DNA of 64,000 nt, from contig CAZXLD010000003.1 of the NCBI GenBank assembly GCA_964641965.1, forward strand, positions 144,940 to 208,939, in the 5' to 3' direction. The notes beneath the pieces were generated by a model, which saw only the letters and a list, made by a program, of their open reading frames with translations, was not told where the DNA came from and made no database searches. Shown here one piece after another: positions 62,101 to 64,000 of the stretch. Numbering within the stretch: the stretch's first letter is position 1; each line of letters opens with the position of its first letter. The translations under genes were made by a program, and so were the position numbers. The stretch is from JAJDFU01 sp964641965. Its GTDB lineage: Bacteria > Bacteroidota > Bacteroidia > Chitinophagales > Saprospiraceae.

Positions 62101-63652
62101 TAATTTATATGTCGAATCTGCCATTGCTGCTGAAGCGGGACTTGAAGTAGGGGGAGTAGGAGCGAGCGGGGGAGTGGAAACACGCTTCCGTATGGAATTT
62201 GGGGCCTCTGCTTCCAGTTCTACCAATTATAGTCGAACCACTGGGTACTTCCTGGATGATGATGATGTTGGTGATTTCTACAGTGTCGATATCCTGGCTG
62301 ATGAGGTCTATGGGACACCGGTATTTGCCTTAGCAAGTGGAACCAGTAGTTGTCCGTGGGAGACCGGATCCCAGCCTCGGGAAGGTGTACAATTGCTCTC
62401 TGATACCCGTCTTCAGACAAATATTGATCCGGCTGGAGAGGCAGTGTTTCAGGTACAGTTGGGCAATACCAGCCAAAGCGATGAAGATCGGACCTATGAT
62501 CTAGTCTTCCTCCAGGAAAGCAACCCCGATGGAGCCAAAGTGAAATTGGGTGGAAGTGAGGTTCAAGGCGGTGTCCCCACTCCATTTACCATACCCGCTG
62601 GAAGATCAGTTAGCGCAACAGTTACGATTGAACGAGGTCCGGTTGCTTTCGACTACGATGATCTGAAATTCGTTTTGCTTTCCGGCTGCGGCGACAATTC
62701 TATTGCGGATACCCTATCACTTTCCGTACGCTTTAATAGCCCTTGCAGCGACCTGGTATTGCACGAACCCAGAGATGGTTGGTTGGTCAACGGAGACATG
62801 GGGGATGTGTTACGAGTCAATTTTCGTGGATATGATCCGGATGCCCTACAAGAAGTTAAACTTCAATATGCACCCACAGGGACAAGTGTCTGGACCACAG
62901 TTGGCGTCTATGCTGCATCCGATCTGAATAGTAGTGCTGGCGGAACCACTGTAGACTGGATGCTCAAAGACATACCTGATGGATTGTATGATATACGCAT
63001 GGTGGTTAATTGCGACCAAGGGATAGGCTACTCGGAAAAAGTTAAGGGTCGAATTGATCGATTGGGACCGGCTCTTTTAGGGGTACCCGAACCCACGGAT
63101 GGGCGGTACCAGGGAGGTGATATCATCGGGGCTCTTTTTAATGAAGAACTGGATTGTAATGCTTTGGAAGAGGGTATGGTGGAAGTTATCGGCCGGTCCA
63201 CAGGAAGGGTTTATACTGCCCAAGCCGTTTGTGATGGAAAAGAGCTGCGAATCCAACCCGATGCCCTTGGTGATCAATCATTGGAGGTCAGGGTCAATGG
63301 ACTTCTTGACAAATTTGGAAACCAACAAGAAGAAATGATTCGTTGGGTTTTTGATACGGATTTGGTCACTGCAACTTCAGAAATGCCTGACGCGGCTTTT
63401 CCGGTACGCATATATCCCAATCCGGCGACTGATCGTGCGATCTTGGAGTTTGAACTGGAACAAGCTTCTCAGGTAGAAGTGAATTTACTCGACTTGCATG
63501 GGCGTTGGTTAAAAACACCTTATCGGGTGAGGCTCTCCGCCGGTGTTCAACAATTATCAATTGACCTACACGCTTTCCCGGAGGGTCTCTATTTCATTCG
63601 GTTTACTAGCGGGCAAGCCCAGGTGACAAAGAAGATCTTGCTCAGTCGCTGA
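59141..63652 (+). CDS. Very large T9SS-secreted multidomain protein
   Basis: A 1503-residue exported protein. A signal peptide (about 1-38) leads to a short N-terminal domain, two fibronectin-III-like modules (about 175-350), and three carboxypeptidase-regulatory-like beta-sandwiches (about 350-640). A long unclassified region spans about 765-1065, with Gly/Ser/Thr-rich alternating strands and a helical insert. A SCPWETGSQPRE block lies near 1068, then further beta domains. The C-terminus (from YPNPATDRA near 1421) has the type A T9SS sorting signature with a basic end. It should be secreted and possibly surface-anchored. Adhesion is the family-based guess; no catalytic motif was seen. Confidence 0.88.
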   Translation: MKPISKTYFIPLFRARQFLQAGFLVVFFLSLIPNLPSQDSPLRPEQFLEPELGTVYLPSGPRSTDGNVTWNVSSNGSDYYMYFTFDGFSDLCDCGNEWDVVLKYGGSRKTFRDVPKVNDGSYFFVEVGPSRTLSYSWTADLTGKNDAVVNCLLNCSGDGKSNGSISRTSSFIKAPKNVAATDAEALHTIKVTWEKGTDIPDGSHEYRIYRDDPDALVATVKGSVRSWTDTKVSPNETHMYYVRTHTNLSGGKTSAFRSNQGSTKEAFATATEGEFSNRTRVTWTNLSSFADKIEVWRDDEQLVADLGGGTTQYDDRDGIPGFNYTYRVIPVKDNSGHDYTPLEDIGYRTPNGTFTGEVKAPFGGPVSGVQVCAERLDDVPDGADGITTYCDTTDGSGFFEIKDVYYYDRAKFRITPSLEDRGFNPGFLERTLDLQNPSFPNVNFIDTTSFSVKGRVTQVLDGDTCGVENVRILIDDLFQGTLTDEDGNYNLTVQETGTYDIAPEFESHTFSPPEQEFFIDEDLSGVDFENTQRDTLRGYVLAGCDIFIGTAEVTVTSVDGPASCFQKTVTTSDPSGYYEVILPSRAYRVEVTRFVSNNPSELDGEEVLNFFDPDTLDLTLGAAEKNFIFRRPPEIRVLGMPDAVCELPVANQTSTYPLEIQVFESFGDETCLTSSGFVIILDDVGDSFKRDTIQLEGGIALYDLLPGEPNIIAPYTKQIEILADVDGQTDTYSQQIIVTGNRPREKTFSTVSPEVPFMILRDPPGDASYSYLEEETSTRFALGFSTRVSSSTEAWGEVKVGAKFGAGIGLTTETEIWGKIKQSLEVGASVGAQTELAMEIINAQRYATSGNPDITGQDGDVYIGSAMNMIYALTDVIEYDENQCRVNKSVDLIVGNDGFATTFMYTEGHIQHTLIPQLQRLQQIYEGQGSDSAQLYRDQIEVWQQTLILNEKLKDEATFIENRSFSAGVPFNSSTEVNKSLSGNLEFNLYVESAIAAEAGLEVGGVGASGGVETRFRMEFGASASSSTNYSRTTGYFLDDDDVGDFYSVDILADEVYGTPVFALASGTSSCPWETGSQPREGVQLLSDTRLQTNIDPAGEAVFQVQLGNTSQSDEDRTYDLVFLQESNPDGAKVKLGGSEVQGGVPTPFTIPAGRSVSATVTIERGPVAFDYDDLKFVLLSGCGDNSIADTLSLSVRFNSPCSDLVLHEPRDGWLVNGDMGDVLRVNFRGYDPDALQEVKLQYAPTGTSVWTTVGVYAASDLNSSAGGTTVDWMLKDIPDGLYDIRMVVNCDQGIGYSEKVKGRIDRLGPALLGVPEPTDGRYQGGDIIGALFNEELDCNALEEGMVEVIGRSTGRVYTAQAVCDGKELRIQPDALGDQSLEVRVNGLLDKFGNQQEEMIRWVFDTDLVTATSEMPDAAFPVRIYPNPATDRAILEFELEQASQVEVNLLDLHGRWLKTPYRVRLSAGVQQLSIDLHAFPEGLYFIRFTSGQAQVTKKILLSR

Positions 63653-63690
63653 TTAGGCGATACGTTTAAAATGGTGTTGATGATCGTATA

Positions 63691-63723
63691 GGTCGGTCCA
63701 TTTCAAAGGGCCGGCCTTTTTTC
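63691..63723 (+). terminator. Intrinsic terminator after the T9SS protein gene
   Basis: GGTCGGTCC pairs with GGGCCGGCC (nine pairs including two wobbles, 8-base loop), then six T. It lies about 40 bases past the stop codon. Confidence 0.82.
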
Positions 63724-64000
63724 ATTATTCTGCACAAGTTGTATTGGATTTTAAGAAGAAAAAGGTTATCTTACATGTCCGTCCTTATTGATTAGGCGAC
63801 AATAAGGCATTCCGTTTTCCAAAGAACTATTTGTTTTCACTTATTCGTGTCTGGCGTTTTGCTATGACATTGAATATAGTCTGATCTAATCGAGAAGAAA
63901 TTTAATTTTTTTTTCGGCAAAGGTTGTGTGCTTCGAAAAATGCGCTTATCTTTGCACTCGCTTTACGAGGAAGCGATTATAGGAAGGTGAGACTGGTTCT
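63724..64000. other. Intergenic region at right edge
   Basis: No open frame is supportable in these bases apart from the promoter noted above. An 11-base string TGATTAGGCGA occurs here (about 63789) and also at the T9SS gene's stop (about 63651); this is probably chance. Confidence 0.4.
63924..63954 (+). promoter_or_regulatory. Bacteroidota-type promoter at the right edge
   Basis: TATCTTTG at 63947-63954 is a perfect TAnnTTTG -7 element; TTG at 63924-63926 stands 20 bases upstream as -33. Transcription would start near 63961. A short perfect stem-loop (TCGCTT-N7-AAGCGA, 63958-63976) sits right at the start. The gene it drives lies beyond the window. Confidence 0.72.

Noticed and set aside
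1..64000. CRISPR arrays, tRNA/rRNA genes, insertion sequences, prophage or toxin-antitoxin modules
   Set aside because: I looked for repeats, cloverleaf patterns, transposase or phage motifs and found none that could be supported.

Overview
The window comes from a bacterium of the phylum Bacteroidota, probably a marine or environmental member near the class Saprospiria. The class is an inference. The phylum is well supported. There is a secreted protein with a type IX secretion (T9SS) C-terminal sorting domain, a TonB receptor with an N-terminal carboxypeptidase-regulatory domain, and families largely confined to this phylum (DUF4175, DUF4837, DUF3127, DUF4834-like, DUF2723). Promoters of the TAnnTTTG type are visible, and the YbeY zinc motif has the Bacteroidota form. 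The segment is ordinary chromosome: genes are dense, and there is no prophage, insertion sequence, CRISPR array, tRNA or rRNA.

Layout. 1-5.1 kb: the tail of an unknown gene, a giant coiled-coil membrane protein (DUF4175), then a translationally coupled pair of an RsbW-like ATPase and the rRNA endonuclease YbeY. 5.2-9.9 kb: an overlapping thrA-thrB-thrC operon making threonine from aspartate. Two parS-like palindromes lie in and just after thrC. 10.1-13.2 kb: mevalonate diphosphate decarboxylase, a rhodanese lipoprotein and a serine-palmitoyltransferase-like enzyme, closed by a clear terminator. 13.3-15.5 kb (minus strand): a divergent Nramp protein and a membrane GT2 glycosyltransferase. 15.7-25.5 kb: MoxR ATPase, a DUF4837 lipoprotein, htpG, an M28 peptidase, rpiB and a DUF2723 membrane protein. 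A structured, terminator-ended intergenic element lies between htpG and the peptidase gene. 25.8-28.2 kb: a small membrane protein, an RluA-type pseudouridine synthase, rsmG, a DUF3127 protein and a secreted protein. 28.2-32.4 kb (minus): bcp, an M23 peptidase, aat and ctaA. 32.4-34.5 kb: a 534-base AT-rich gap, an SRAP protein, dtd and a MazG-like enzyme. 34.7-42.6 kb: a hydrolase, an RsbU-like phosphatase, a TM2/TPR/SHOCT protein, a CBS protein, a BamA-like protein, nadK, a cyclase-family hydrolase and a membrane TPR protein. 42.6-49.3 kb: an ALDH7 dehydrogenase, a YqeY protein, rsmA, pdxA and the TonB receptor. 49.7-54.7 kb: an orphan TAXI-type lipoprotein, a tiny cysteine-rich lipoprotein and mfd. 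54.8-59.0 kb: two small exported proteins, then crtI-crtB-lycopene cyclase. 59.1-63.7 kb: a 1503-residue T9SS cargo protein. The right edge carries a textbook Bacteroidota promoter reading out of the window.

Functional links. Mevalonate diphosphate decarboxylase supplies isoprenoid units for the carotenoid cluster, whose visible genes would carry geranylgeranyl diphosphate to a cyclised carotene. RsmA, RsmG, YbeY, the pseudouridine synthase, Dtd and Aat form a scattered translation and quality-control set. The SRAP protein and Mfd act in DNA repair. RsbW-like and RsbU-like proteins suggest a partner-switching circuit whose STAS partner is not in the window. No large, obviously new system is present. 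The best leads are the parS pair, the orphan structured RNA element upstream of htpG, the unclassified middle of the T9SS protein, the ligand-less Nramp protein and the membrane-anchored TAXI protein.
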